Made by a program: the position numbers and the translations under genes
Assembly (NCBI GenBank): GCA_003979345.1
Contig: RYVZ01000007.1
Span: 1 to 64,000 of the forward strand
Source: Lachnospiraceae bacterium
GTDB taxonomy: Bacteria > Bacillota > Clostridia > Lachnospirales > Lachnospiraceae
Direction of reading: 5' to 3'
DNA: 64,000 nt
The notes under the pieces: model-generated
The model's input: only the letters and a program-made list of their open reading frames with translations
Told to the model about the DNA's origin: nothing
Databases searched by the model: none
Shown: piece after piece, positions 1-8,675 of the stretch
How positions within the stretch are numbered: the first letter of the stretch is position 1
Layout: every line of letters starts with the position of its first letter

Positions 1-19
1 AGATGTGTATAAGAGACAG
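1..19 (+). other. Untrimmed Tn5/Nextera mosaic-end adapter
   Basis: The first 19 bases are exactly AGATGTGTATAAGAGACAG, the transferred strand of the hyperactive Tn5 mosaic end used in Nextera libraries. It is sequencing adapter, not genome. It marks this end as a contig edge and supplies a false GTG start (MYKRQ) to the first reading frame. Confidence 0.95.
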
Positions 20-2545
20 ATTTTGAGGAATCAAGGGATATTAGATAGATGGTATCAGGACGTAGACAAAAAGGAAAAGGTTTTTGACTTGTTGCAAAGT
101 TTAAGTCCAGATTTGTCTATGGAAGATATCATGTTTATTAAAAAGTATATTTTGAAAAGTGAGGAGGATGATAAAAAATTTATTAGATGTTTTTGGCGCG
201 GTATTACAGAAGAAAGTGAAGACATGTTTGAGTTGAGGATGTTGTTATACGAGCATTATCCTGATTTGGCTCAAGAACTTTTTATAAATGTAAAATCTGT
301 GATGGAGCAATGTGAGATGCGTGCTATCAGACTTATTTCTTTTTGGATGAAACACAAAATAAAGAGTCATGGTAAATACGTCTATCGTTATGAAGAAGAA
401 TTGTTTGACGCAGACCATTCTTTTTTGATAGCGAATGGTGAGTCTGTACTTATGGAATTACTTCCATATATTCCTAAAAATAATTCAATAGAAATAAAGT
501 ACAGTGAATGGTCAGGAAAATACTGGCACAAAAGGGGAATAGAGAGAGCCTGTGTAGAATTGATAAAAAAAGCGAATGTTGCAGTGATATCAAAATCACC
601 AGAAAAATTCTGGAAGTATTATGAAACATATATGGGAAAAGGATATTTTGTATTCAATGAGATAGTTTTGCATGGTTTAAATTATTTGCCGGGTTATTAT
701 AGTAATCAAATTATACGTTATATTGGCAGTGATTTGGATAAGAATATTTTTGACTATACCAGTGGAGCAGAAGACGAATTAGAATTGGTGAAAAATGTTT
801 TACGAGTTCATGGGAAGAAATGTGAAAAGGAACAACTGCTTTGGCTGGAAAACATGGTTTATAAATATATTTCACCAAGAGCAGTAGAATGGTATCAAAG
901 AAGAATAGAATGGAATAAATCAAGACAAAGCGAATGTGTGTATTGGAGCTTCTGGGGAGATTTACAGTATGAATTATTATCATGTTTACCAGAAGAAAGA
1001 ATTAGTAAGAAAAGTAAAGATTTGTTACAGGTGCTTAACAGGAGATTTGATAAGGTTCAATCACGTTATTATAATAAGGAAGGGCATTCGGGATGGGTAA
1101 AATCGCCTGTTTCTGGAAAAAATATTGGTAAAAAGCAGTGGCTTCAAATAATAACCAATTGCAAATTAAAAGATAGAAATCGGTTTAGGAGTATTGAAGT
1201 AAAAGGTGGATTTATTGAAAGTTCTTATGAAATGTATGTAGATGATTTTCGCTCAGTTGTACAACAGGAACCACAAGTAATGATAGAGCTTGTTTTAGAG
1301 CATAAAGATAAAGTATTACCTGCTTTTATAGATTCGCTATTTTCAGGTGTAGCGTTGTCTAAGAATTTGATAGCGGTTGAACCTAATACAATAGAAAAAA
1401 TGTTTCACACATTTTCCTGTGACTTGAAAACTCATAGAGCATCTTATTTTTGCGGTATTATTGAAAATATGAATTCTTCTGTATGGTCTATGGAAGTGAT
1501 GAATCAGTTGAAAAATATCGCATTAAAACATGAAAATCCTGCGTTAGATAAGCCAAATGTAACAAACCCGGAAGATAAGGAAATGAAAAGCTGTCAAATG
1601 TTAAGGAGTAATGCCTTAAATTGCGTAAGGGGACGAGCAGCAAGAGCAATAGGGCACTTATTATGGGAAGATAAGAATTTATTTGAAGAGTTCAGAGAAG
1701 TTATTGAAAAGCTGGTATTTGACGAAAATCCTGCAGTACGTTTTGCTACATTATATGTTTTATGGCCTTCATATAATATCGAACGGGAATGGGCAGAGGA
1801 AAAAATTATAAAAATTTATGAATCGGATATACGGACTGCAAGTTTTCATGATTCTAAAAATATGTTTTTTCGTCTATACCCGAAATATAAAGAGCGGGTT
1901 TTAAAAATCATTGAAAAATGTTTCAATGATTCTGACAAAGAGCTTATTGAGGTGGGTGGACATGCTGTATGTGAATTCTATATTCAATATGGGAAGTTTG
2001 ACAATATTATGTTTCATATTGAAACATTAAATGGAGAGCAAATAAAAGCTATTTTGAATATGGCTATTCTGTATTTAGATATTGGCGATTATCGGGAGTT
2101 GGCAAAGACTATTATTCTTAGATTTATAAATATCAATTTGGATTTAGAGTTTCCATTGATCCGCATTTTTAGTAAAGAATATATTAAGTTGGAAGAGGAT
2201 AAAAAGTTCTTGCAGGAAATCGTGGGTTCAAAGGCAAGTAAAAAGATAGTGTGGTCATTTATTCATTATTTAGAAGAAAACGCATTGTCTATTGTTGACT
2301 ATGCAGATATTATTATAAAATTGTGTGAGAATATTTTGTGGATGGAAACGCAAGAATTAAGAAACCAATGGGGGATAGAGGACGAAATCTCAAAGTTAAT
2401 TATTTCTTTATACGATGAAACTGCTAACTCTGAAAAAAGAGATGATAAGCAAACTGCTGAAAAATGTCTGGAGTTATGGGATATTATGTTTGAAAAACAA
2501 TTGGGTTCCGTAAGAGAGATTAGCAGAAAATTAATGGAAAGATAA
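20..2545 (+). CDS. Large helical-repeat protein, 5' truncated (possible STAND/Avs-type C-terminal half)
   Basis: This is an open frame of about 841 codons entering from the contig edge; the true N-terminus is missing and the apparent start lies in adapter. No enzymatic motif is visible. The protein is almost wholly alpha-helical, rich in Lys, Glu, Ile, Trp and Tyr, with HEAT/TPR-like stretches. Near residue 540 after the adapter is the segment LNCVRGRAARAIGHLLW followed by ENPAVRFATLYVLW, a pattern I associate with C-terminal sensor arrays of large STAND NTPases such as Avs antiphage proteins. That link is from memory, not a search. Coding is AT-rich compared with the rest of the window, consistent with horizontal acquisition. 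rhuM follows after 61 bp with no terminator visible, so the two are probably cotranscribed. It could equally be an unrelated helical scaffold protein. Confidence 0.6.
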   Translation: MLRNQGILDRWYQDVDKKEKVFDLLQSLSPDLSMEDIMFIKKYILKSEEDDKKFIRCFWRGITEESEDMFELRMLLYEHYPDLAQELFINVKSVMEQCEMRAIRLISFWMKHKIKSHGKYVYRYEEELFDADHSFLIANGESVLMELLPYIPKNNSIEIKYSEWSGKYWHKRGIERACVELIKKANVAVISKSPEKFWKYYETYMGKGYFVFNEIVLHGLNYLPGYYSNQIIRYIGSDLDKNIFDYTSGAEDELELVKNVLRVHGKKCEKEQLLWLENMVYKYISPRAVEWYQRRIEWNKSRQSECVYWSFWGDLQYELLSCLPEERISKKSKDLLQVLNRRFDKVQSRYYNKEGHSGWVKSPVSGKNIGKKQWLQIITNCKLKDRNRFRSIEVKGGFIESSYEMYVDDFRSVVQQEPQVMIELVLEHKDKVLPAFIDSLFSGVALSKNLIAVEPNTIEKMFHTFSCDLKTHRASYFCGIIENMNSSVWSMEVMNQLKNIALKHENPALDKPNVTNPEDKEMKSCQMLRSNALNCVRGRAARAIGHLLWEDKNLFEEFREVIEKLVFDENPAVRFATLYVLWPSYNIEREWAEEKIIKIYESDIRTASFHDSKNMFFRLYPKYKERVLKIIEKCFNDSDKELIEVGGHAVCEFYIQYGKFDNIMFHIETLNGEQIKAILNMAILYLDIGDYRELAKTIILRFININLDLEFPLIRIFSKEYIKLEEDKKFLQEIVGSKASKKIVWSFIHYLEENALSIVDYADIIIKLCENILWMETQELRNQWGIEDEISKLIISLYDETANSEKRDDKQTAEKCLELWDIMFEKQLGSVREISRKLMER

Positions 2546-2606
2546 TAGTTTGAGATTAGTAGTTACTACATAAATATAAGAAATTGAAATTTTGAAGGAG
2601 TAGTAT

Positions 2607-3617
2607 ATGGAGGATAACAAAAAAGAAGACCGAAGTGAAATCATCATATACCAGACAGAAGATGGAAGTACAAAAATAGACGTTAAATTTGAAGAGGAAA
2701 CGGTTTGGCTTACGCAGGCTCAGCTATGTGAATTGTACCAAACCAGTAAATCCAATATCAGCGAGCATATTAAACATATATTTGAAGAGGGAGAATTGGA
2801 GGAGGTTTCAGTTGTTCGGAAATTCCGAACAACTGGTGCTGATGGCAAGAATTATAATATTACCCATTATAATCTTGATATGATAATCTCTCTTGGATAT
2901 CGTGTGAAATCTTTAATTGCTACGCAATTTCGGCGTTGGGCGACAGAACATTTGAAAGAATATATGATAAAAGGCTTTACAATGGATGATGAGCGATTGA
3001 AAAATTTGGGTGGGGGAAATTACTGGAAAGAGTTATTAGACCGTATACGGGATATTCGTTCATCGGAAAAAGTGATGTATCGGCAGGTGCTTGACCTCTA
3101 TGCTACCAGTGTGGATTATAATCCCAAAAGCAGTGAATCTATTGCATTTTTTAAAATGGTTCAAAATAAGCTGCATTATGCAGCGCATGGGCATACGGCG
3201 GCAGAAGTAATATATGAACGAGCGAGTGCAGAACAACCATTTATGGGACTTAGAAATTTTTCGGGTGATTTTCCAACATTAAAAGATATCGGTATTGCAA
3301 AGAATTATTTAAATGAGGAAGAATTGAAGATTTTAAACAATATTGTATCTGGATATTTTGATTTTGCAGAAATTCAGGCTATGCGCCATAGTCCCATGTA
3401 TATGTCTGATTATGTAGAGCATCTTGATAATGTGTTGAAAACTACTGGAGAAAAACTATTGCAGGGAGCAGGAACGGTTAGCCATGCACAGGCAATCGAA
3501 AAAGCAACAGAGGAATATAAAAAATATCAAGTTCAGAGCTTATCACCAGTTGAAGAAGAATATTTAGAAAGCATTAAAAACATACATAGTATAGTAAAGA
3601 ATAAAGTGAAGAAGTAA
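2607..3617 (+). CDS. rhuM: RhuM family protein
   Basis: This 336-residue protein matches the RhuM family (virulence protein RhuM, DNA-binding N-terminus). Recognisable parts are TVWLTQAQLCELYQTSKSNI near residue 31, a helix-turn-helix-like segment, then VVRKFRTTGADGKNYNITHY and LDMIISLGYRVKS near residues 69-105, and a C-terminal part with KLHYAAHGHTAAEVI near residue 188. Length is normal for the family. A clear AAGGAG lies just upstream of the ATG. RhuM was first named in a Salmonella pathogenicity island, but its biochemical role is not settled; homologues often sit in mobile and restriction/defence islands. Its AT-rich codon use matches the upstream gene and differs from most of the window. 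It is probably in one transcript with the truncated helical protein. Confidence 0.85.
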   Translation: MEDNKKEDRSEIIIYQTEDGSTKIDVKFEEETVWLTQAQLCELYQTSKSNISEHIKHIFEEGELEEVSVVRKFRTTGADGKNYNITHYNLDMIISLGYRVKSLIATQFRRWATEHLKEYMIKGFTMDDERLKNLGGGNYWKELLDRIRDIRSSEKVMYRQVLDLYATSVDYNPKSSESIAFFKMVQNKLHYAAHGHTAAEVIYERASAEQPFMGLRNFSGDFPTLKDIGIAKNYLNEEELKILNNIVSGYFDFAEIQAMRHSPMYMSDYVEHLDNVLKTTGEKLLQGAGTVSHAQAIEKATEEYKKYQVQSLSPVEEEYLESIKNIHSIVKNKVKK

Positions 3618-3938
3618 TAATACAGAATTGTATTCCTATACGAGTGACGAGGCTGAAAAATTGTGTTTACATAGTAGTTCCGACACATGTGGAGACGGTA
3701 GTACTCTTATCCAAATGGCAACTATATGACAAAATACGGACGCGAAGCAGCCACACTGTCCAAAGGATAAGGAATGACTGATTATTGAAACGCTATAGCA
3801 TTCTAAGATGGTACAAGAGTGAGTTTTTAAGAGAATAAAAGTGTCAAACATACAAGTGATGCAAGCTTCTGCTTTTAAAATCCATCTGCAAGGATTAAGA
3901 TTCACTTGCAATGAAAAATCATGAATTTTCACTTTCTA
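3618..3938 (+). other. Intergenic stretch with no supported gene
   Basis: About 320 bases between rhuM and the next promoter. Short open pieces exist in all forward frames around 3650-3770, but none has a ribosome site or recognisable domain. The 98-codon antisense frame has no supporting features. Possibly a decayed gene; nothing certain is seen. Confidence 0.4.
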
Positions 3939-3979
3939 TCACTTTACTAAATGAAAAATTTGGGTATAATATAAAGTGA
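3939..3979 (+). promoter_or_regulatory. Promoter with inverted-repeat operator candidate
   Basis: TATAAT at 3965-3970 with TTTACT at 3943-3948 (16-base spacer) forms a plausible sigma-A promoter for the AlbA_2 gene. It is bracketed by an inverted repeat, TCACTTTA at 3939-3946 and TAAAGTGA at 3972-3979. The downstream product has DNA-binding domains, so autoregulation here is an inference. Further CACTT half-sites lie just upstream. Confidence 0.55.
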
Positions 3980-3989
3980 ACAATTTGCA

Positions 3990-4000
3990 GGGGGGGGGGG
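3990..4000 (+). repeat. Eleven-base poly-G tract in the ribosome-binding region
   Basis: An uninterrupted run of 11 G occupies the Shine-Dalgarno position, ending 7 bases before the ATG at 4008. Such runs slip during replication, so length changes could alter ribosome binding or spacing. The run is also a common place for assembly error. Confidence 0.85.
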
Positions 4001-4007
4001 AGTCATC

Positions 4008-5300
4008 ATGTATTTTGAGACCGAAAACATCGAGTTTAAATCTCAGTTTACAGAGGAAATATATAAAGAGGTCATAGCCTTCGCCAATACGGACGGCGGA
4101 ATTCTTTATGTCGGCATCGACAACGAAGGAAATGCTATCGGGCTTACGGATGCGGATAAGGAATATACCCGTATAACAAATGGCATTCGCGACGCTATTA
4201 TGCCGGATGTTACCATGTGCGTAAAATTCACAATTCAGGATAATAAGGTGGTCCGCATTACCGTAAATGAAGGCGCGAACAAGCCATACTATCTCAAAAG
4301 CAAGGGATTAAAGCCAAGCGGTGTTTATGTTCGCCAAGGTACATCTAGTGTTGCAGCTTCCACTGAGCAAATCCGCCAAATGATTAAGGAAAGCGATGGA
4401 GATACCTTTGAGGAACTCCGCTCTCTTGAACAGAATTTGACATTTGATGAGGCAGAGAAGGCATTTAAGCGCTATGGCGTAGACTTTGGTACAGAAAAAT
4501 ACCGTGCACTCGGGATAACACAGAAGAATGACAGACTTTATACAAATCTTGCACTGATTCTATCCGATCAGTGTCCTTATACCATAAAAATCGCGGTGTT
4601 TACCGATGAAACCTGTACCGTGTTCCGCGACAGCAGGGAGTTCGGTGGATCGGTTTTTAAGCAATTTGAAGGTACCATCAGCTATCTGGCTCTTTGCAAT
4701 AAGACCAGCTCCATAATCAAGGGCGTTGTCAGAACGGATAGGCAGGATTACCCCGAGGAGGCCATTCGTGAGGCACTGCTGAATGCCCTTGTTCATCGCG
4801 ATTACAGTTTCTCAGGCAGTATTATCATCAATGTTAACGACTCCAAAATGGAGTTTATTTCCCTTGGCGGATTGCTCCCCGGACTTTCCACGGATGATAT
4901 TCGTATTGGCATTTCACAACCGAGAAATAAAAATCTTGCAGAGGTATTTCACCGTCTGCGCCTGATTGAAAGTTACGGTACTGGTATCCGTCGTATTTAT
5001 AAGCTGTATGAAAAATGCGAGGTGCAGCCGGTCATTGAAGCGACATCTGGTGCTTTCAAAATTGTTCTGCCGAATATGAACGAAGCATCCCCGATAGCAC
5101 CTGATGAAAGTGCGATCACTTACAAAATGCGTAAGGTGATGGATTATATAGCAGATAACGGTCAGGCTACGGATACCGAGCTTGAAGAGTTGCTCGGTGT
5201 AAAACATACTCGTATCTATAACCTAACCCACGAGATGAAAGATCTCGGTCTTCTGCGCATTGAGGGAAGAGGAAAGGATAAGAGGTATTTGCAGAGGTGA
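4008..5300 (+). CDS. AlbA_2 / HATPase_c_4 / winged-helix DNA-binding protein
   Basis: This 430-residue protein has the three-part layout of RecG-like putative transcription regulators. Residues 1-115 are an AlbA_2 (Schlafen-type AAA_4) domain, with ETENIEFKSQ at the start, FANTDGGILYVGIDNEG and a GVYVRQGTSS end motif. The middle, about 230-340, resembles HATPase_c_4, with REALLNALVHRDYS and LIESYGTGIRRI. The C-terminal 65 residues form a winged helix (DTELEELLGVKHTRIYNLTH). Such proteins are abundant in Clostridia, often on mobile elements, and few have known function. The ATG at 4008 is chosen because the family motif begins a few residues in and a purine-rich ribosome site (the G tract) lies just upstream. 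Base composition is less AT-rich than the preceding genes. It is followed by a decayed transposase on the other strand. Confidence 0.85.
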   Translation: MYFETENIEFKSQFTEEIYKEVIAFANTDGGILYVGIDNEGNAIGLTDADKEYTRITNGIRDAIMPDVTMCVKFTIQDNKVVRITVNEGANKPYYLKSKGLKPSGVYVRQGTSSVAASTEQIRQMIKESDGDTFEELRSLEQNLTFDEAEKAFKRYGVDFGTEKYRALGITQKNDRLYTNLALILSDQCPYTIKIAVFTDETCTVFRDSREFGGSVFKQFEGTISYLALCNKTSSIIKGVVRTDRQDYPEEAIREALLNALVHRDYSFSGSIIINVNDSKMEFISLGGLLPGLSTDDIRIGISQPRNKNLAEVFHRLRLIESYGTGIRRIYKLYEKCEVQPVIEATSGAFKIVLPNMNEASPIAPDESAITYKMRKVMDYIADNGQATDTELEELLGVKHTRIYNLTHEMKDLGLLRIEGRGKDKRYLQR

Positions 5301-5459
5301 GGCAAGTACATTTTGTGAGGCATTATTAAGTGTCATGATGAACTAAATTAGGCAATTGCGAAACAATTCCTCAATCTTGATTTTGACAGGAAAAGAAACG
5401 GCAGCACCGGATTTGGAGGAAGGGATGCAGCGGACTTGGTATTTAAGGCATAAAAACAA
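5301..5459 (+). other. Intergenic segment at transposon remnant edge
   Basis: About 160 bases between the AlbA_2 gene and the transposase terminator. No coding signal was recognised. It may contain the outer end of the decayed insertion sequence, but no clear terminal inverted repeat is visible. Confidence 0.35.
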
Positions 5460-5479
5460 GGCAGATAAAACGATCTGCC
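5460..5479 (-). terminator. Rho-independent terminator of the transposase remnant
   Basis: GGCAGAT and ATCTGCC (7-bp perfect stem, 6-base loop). On the minus strand it is followed by a T-rich stretch (TTGTTTTTATG). It lies 26 bases beyond the transposase stop at 5506. Confidence 0.7.
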
Positions 5480-5505
5480 GGTGAAACAGAATGTTAAGCG
5501 GAGGC

Positions 5506-6625
5506 TTACGCAATCAACGGTTTCAAACTGCGGATATACTGATGCTTATGGATTTTATCTGCAACCATTACGGTAATCAACTGGGTAATTCCGGCAAGCA
5601 GCAGGTCTGCATGGAGAGTCTTTTCATTGTGGGTTTTGCGCCCGGCAACACAGAAACTATCCTTGAAATGGCTGATAGATTTTTCCACATTCACCCGCAT
5701 TTTATAGACGGAATCCCATTCCGGCGCGTCACGGACTGTTCCGGGATAAGTACGGAGGTTCTGTGCCGGATAGATATAAATCATTCTTCCGCAGGAAGAA
5801 GCCGTACATGGGTGATCACAATGACACACTCGTTTTGTTTTCTTTGTGATGCTGTCCCGTTCCCATTTCATTTTGGGGCAGACAAATTTCATGGTCGGGA
5901 GCCCGCAGCGTAAATGGGACATGCTCCCTCACGCTTCATGGGAAGCGAAACATCATGAGGACAGCATGGAATGCCGTCTGCATTGACGGTGAAATGAATG
6001 CCTTTGATTTTGAGTTTGTTTTTCAGGGGGATATAGGCTTTTACAAAGGAGGTTTCGTGCAGCAGGTACTTATAAATCCTGATGGAATCGAAAGCGGCAT
6101 CTCCCAGAAAGGTCATGGGATTGATAAGGGGATGCTTCTGAAAGAAATCCCTCAGCGTCGGAACCAGTGCTTTGGAGTCTGTGAGGGACTTGTCCCACGT
6201 CCGGGGAGGCGGATTTCTTTTCAACGATGATTTCAGGATGGGATTCGAGAAAGTCTTTGTTGTAAAAAGAGATATGCCTGACGATACCCAGCCCGTTTGT
6301 GACAATGCCGAACTTAAAGGTATAGCAGAAACGACCATTGATGTACATCTGCTGTATGGCAGGATTAGCGGCGGCATGGGAAGGCATGGAGGCGTAAGCC
6401 GCCCTGTAGGGATCATAGGAATCAGAAAACCCTTTTGCCTTTTGAAAGCTTGAGCTGTCTGAAAATCCGGTTAGCATACTTGGGATTGTTTTCGGTGACC
6501 TAGGTTTCAATGCCGGAGGTGTCAAAGAGCAGCATGGAGGCTTTTTCCGTATCAATGCGTTGGCAAGCCGGTTCGATCAGATCGACGAGATGGTCGAACA
6601 TGGCTTGTAATCCTGCTTTTTTCAT
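5506..6625 (-). pseudogene. Decayed DDE transposase (IS1182-like)
   Basis: Reading leftward, fragments of one transposase appear in successive frames: LFDTSGIE near 6500-6530, then YDPYRAAYASMP and IQQMYINGRFCY (frame of 6070-6450), then FLGDAAFDSIRIYKYLLHE and ADGIPCCPHD (5900-6200), then MKFVCPKMKW, RVNVEKSISHFKDSFCVAGR and the C-terminus ending HKHQYIRSLKPLIA. An in-frame TAG follows GIET and at least three frameshifts separate the pieces, so no functional transposase can be made. The N-terminal part is missing, cut at about 6625 where the remnant abuts another gene fragment. The family assignment to IS1182-like DDE elements is by recollection of these motifs. Terminal inverted repeats were not found. 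Confidence 0.8.
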
Positions 6626-6626
6626 T

Positions 6627-7091
6627 TTGCACGAGCAGCTCACGACAATCGCTTCTGGCATTACCAAAGATATAAGGTCCGCATCATTAAAGCGAAATGC
6701 TGAACTGGCTAATGCGGTCAAACATACTGAAACAATAATTAAAGATGTAGATGCTGCGCTTGCCAATGGTGTTTCCTCTAACAAAAAAGAGTTAATCACT
6801 CATAGACTTGTTGGGGCGCAGGAACAGTTATTAGCTTCCAATCCAAAGAATGAATCTGATGAGTATTATCAAGAAATTGCTTTTGAAGAGTTGGATATGC
6901 TTATTGGTACACTTAAGGGGGCTACGGCTTATAAAGCTATAAACATATTGGAATCACTAAATAAAACAGAAAAAAAGATTCTCGAACGTGTTTTTAGCGT
7001 TATTGTTAATCAACTTGGTTCTGAAGCAGATCACCTGATTGATGCCTTAATTGAAGATTTTGCCGGAAATATTACTTCTTTCGACCCGTAA
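6627..7091 (+). pseudogene. C-terminal remnant of an unknown gene, 5' end lost to the IS
   Basis: An open frame runs from the transposon junction to a stop at 7091 and encodes about 154 residues of a charged helical protein (starting LHEQLTTIASGITKDI, ending AGNITSFDP). The frame extends to 6510, but that first part is antisense of the transposase and not native. No ribosome site or start is present at the junction. I do not recognise the family; there is no membrane segment or catalytic motif. The simplest reading is that an insertion or deletion removed the 5' part of a longer gene. A low-level hybrid peptide could still be made from the ATG at 6510. Confidence 0.55.
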
Positions 7092-7228
7092 AGAAAACAA
7101 AGTGTTATAATATTTCGCATATGTTGTAGAACATATCTCACATATATATGTCCTTGAAATGTAAAGGGCGCATTTGATATAAAGAGAATGCAAGAATATC
7201 GGGAAAATCTTTCAAGCGAGGTGCTTTT

Positions 7229-7993
7229 GTGGAAAAAATGACAGGAATATATTTTAGCGGAACAGGCAACACAAAGTTTTGTGTGGAGCGTTTTTTGAAG
7301 AAGTCCGGCGGCATGGCGTATTCCATTGAGGAAAAAGAGGCGGTAAAAGCGCTCGCCGAAGGGACGAACATCGTGTTGGGGTATCCGGTCTATTACAGTA
7401 ATCTCCCTGTTATCATGCGAGGCTTTATCACACGAAACGCGGCTCTTTGGAAGGGGAAAAATGTTTTTATCATCGCGACCATGGGGATGTTCAGCGGCGA
7501 CGGTACAGGAGTTTCAGCGCGGATCTTAAAAAAATGCGGCGCGAATATCGTGGGCGGGCTTCACGTAAAAATGCCCGACTGTATAGGTGATGTAGCTTTA
7601 CTGAAAAAAACGCCTGAGCAAAACCGCGGAATCATAGTGCAAGCCGCAAGGAAGATCGATTCTGCTATTGAGAAATTTCAAAACGGAGTGCCGCCGCGCG
7701 AAGGATTACATTTTTTCTGTCATATCGCGGGGCTTTTCGGACAGCGGCTATGGTTTTGCTCAAAGACCGGCGGCTACACGAAAAATCCCAAAATTGACTC
7801 GGAAAAGTGCATTCGGTGCGGCACGTGCGAGCGTGTCTGCCCAATGAAGAATATCAAGGTTGAAAACGGGGAAGCTGTTTCGGGAAATCAATGCACGATG
7901 TGTTATCGATGTGTATCAGAGTGTCCGAAAAAAGCGATCACGATTATCGGAAAAGAAGTTTTGGTGCAGTATAAATTTGACGATTACGCATAG
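7229..7993 (+). CDS. EFR1 family ferrodoxin (flavodoxin fold plus 2[4Fe-4S])
   Basis: This 254-residue protein fuses an N-terminal flavodoxin-like domain (GIYFSGTGNTKF at residues 5-16, the FMN phosphate loop) to a C-terminal bacterial ferredoxin with two cluster motifs, CIRCGTCERVCP and CTMCYRCVSECP. This is the EFR1 layout common in Clostridia; such proteins probably move electrons between ferredoxin and flavin partners, with physiological partners unknown. The GTG at 7229 is preferred because GAGGTG lies 5 bases upstream, whereas the in-frame ATG three codons later would be 14 bases away. It stands alone between the transposon scar and a GNAT gene. Confidence 0.92.
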   Translation: MEKMTGIYFSGTGNTKFCVERFLKKSGGMAYSIEEKEAVKALAEGTNIVLGYPVYYSNLPVIMRGFITRNAALWKGKNVFIIATMGMFSGDGTGVSARILKKCGANIVGGLHVKMPDCIGDVALLKKTPEQNRGIIVQAARKIDSAIEKFQNGVPPREGLHFFCHIAGLFGQRLWFCSKTGGYTKNPKIDSEKCIRCGTCERVCPMKNIKVENGEAVSGNQCTMCYRCVSECPKKAITIIGKEVLVQYKFDDYA

Positions 7994-8218
7994 TGCCTAA
8001 AAGTAACCTTATATTTTGAAATGTTGAATGAGCAGGAAAAGATCCATTTAGCGTTTTGCTTATGGGAATACAGCCGGTACTGGCATGCAGCATGGTAAAA
8101 ATTGTGATCATGGCAAAAAGGCTGGCTTGCTGCGGAGGAGTTCAATTGCTCAAATTTAATATAGTAGTCCGGCACATTTACAGCATAAACTGCCAGCAGA
8201 GAAGAGGGAATGACAGAT

Positions 8219-8620
8219 ATGGAAATCAAAGAATATACCGTGTATAACGAAAATGAGATTTTAGAACTGTATGCAAGTGTGGGCTGGAGTGCCTATACCG
8301 ATGAGCCTGAGGTACTGCACAAGGGATTTGAACATTCCATGTTGGTTTTGGGTGCCTATGAAAGTGGAAAGCTTGTGGGGGTGATCCGTGTAGTTGGTGA
8401 CGGATATACAATCGTTTTTATTCAGGATCTTTTGGTGCTGCCGGAGTATCAGAGAAAAGGAATTGGTGCAGCACTGATACAAAGTGTTCTGACGCGGTTT
8501 TCTTTTGTGCGTCAGATAGAACTTGCTGCGGACACTACGTCTGGGACGGCTGCTTTTTATAAGTCTCAAGGGTTTCAGGAAATGTCTGAGATTGGCTGCT
8601 GCGCATTTATGAAAACATAA
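8219..8620 (+). CDS. GNAT family N-acetyltransferase
   Basis: A small acetyltransferase of about 133 residues. Motif A is clear (QDLLVLPEYQRKGIGAALIQ), giving the acetyl-CoA pyrophosphate loop Q/RxxGxG/A, and the C-terminus has the AAFYKSQGF motif of the fold. Substrate is unknown. I place the start at the ATG at 8219 because GAGGG at 8204-8208 is 10 bases upstream; an in-frame ATG at 8210 is almost on top of that site. The 216 bases before it hold only a broken short frame (MLNEQEKIHLAF, then stops). Confidence 0.88.
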   Translation: MEIKEYTVYNENEILELYASVGWSAYTDEPEVLHKGFEHSMLVLGAYESGKLVGVIRVVGDGYTIVFIQDLLVLPEYQRKGIGAALIQSVLTRFSFVRQIELAADTTSGTAAFYKSQGFQEMSEIGCCAFMKT

Positions 8621-8675
8621 TGTAAAGTGTATGATTATAATTTACATCCATACAATCAAAATCAGGAGGTCCTTT

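Noticed and set aside
5..19. GTG start giving MYKRQ for the first gene
   Set aside because: These codons are Tn5 mosaic-end adapter, not genome.
3636..3932. Minus-strand frame of 98 codons
   Set aside because: No ribosome site, no domain, Cys/Ser/His-rich composition typical of antisense of non-coding DNA.
5491..6453. Forward open frames at 5491-5913, 5955-6230 and 6172-6453
   Set aside because: They are antisense to the decayed transposase, whose recognisable motifs are on the minus strand.
7994..8218. Possible small gene starting MLNEQEKIHLAF before the GNAT gene
   Set aside because: Stops appear after about 24 codons and repeatedly afterwards; at most a decayed fragment.
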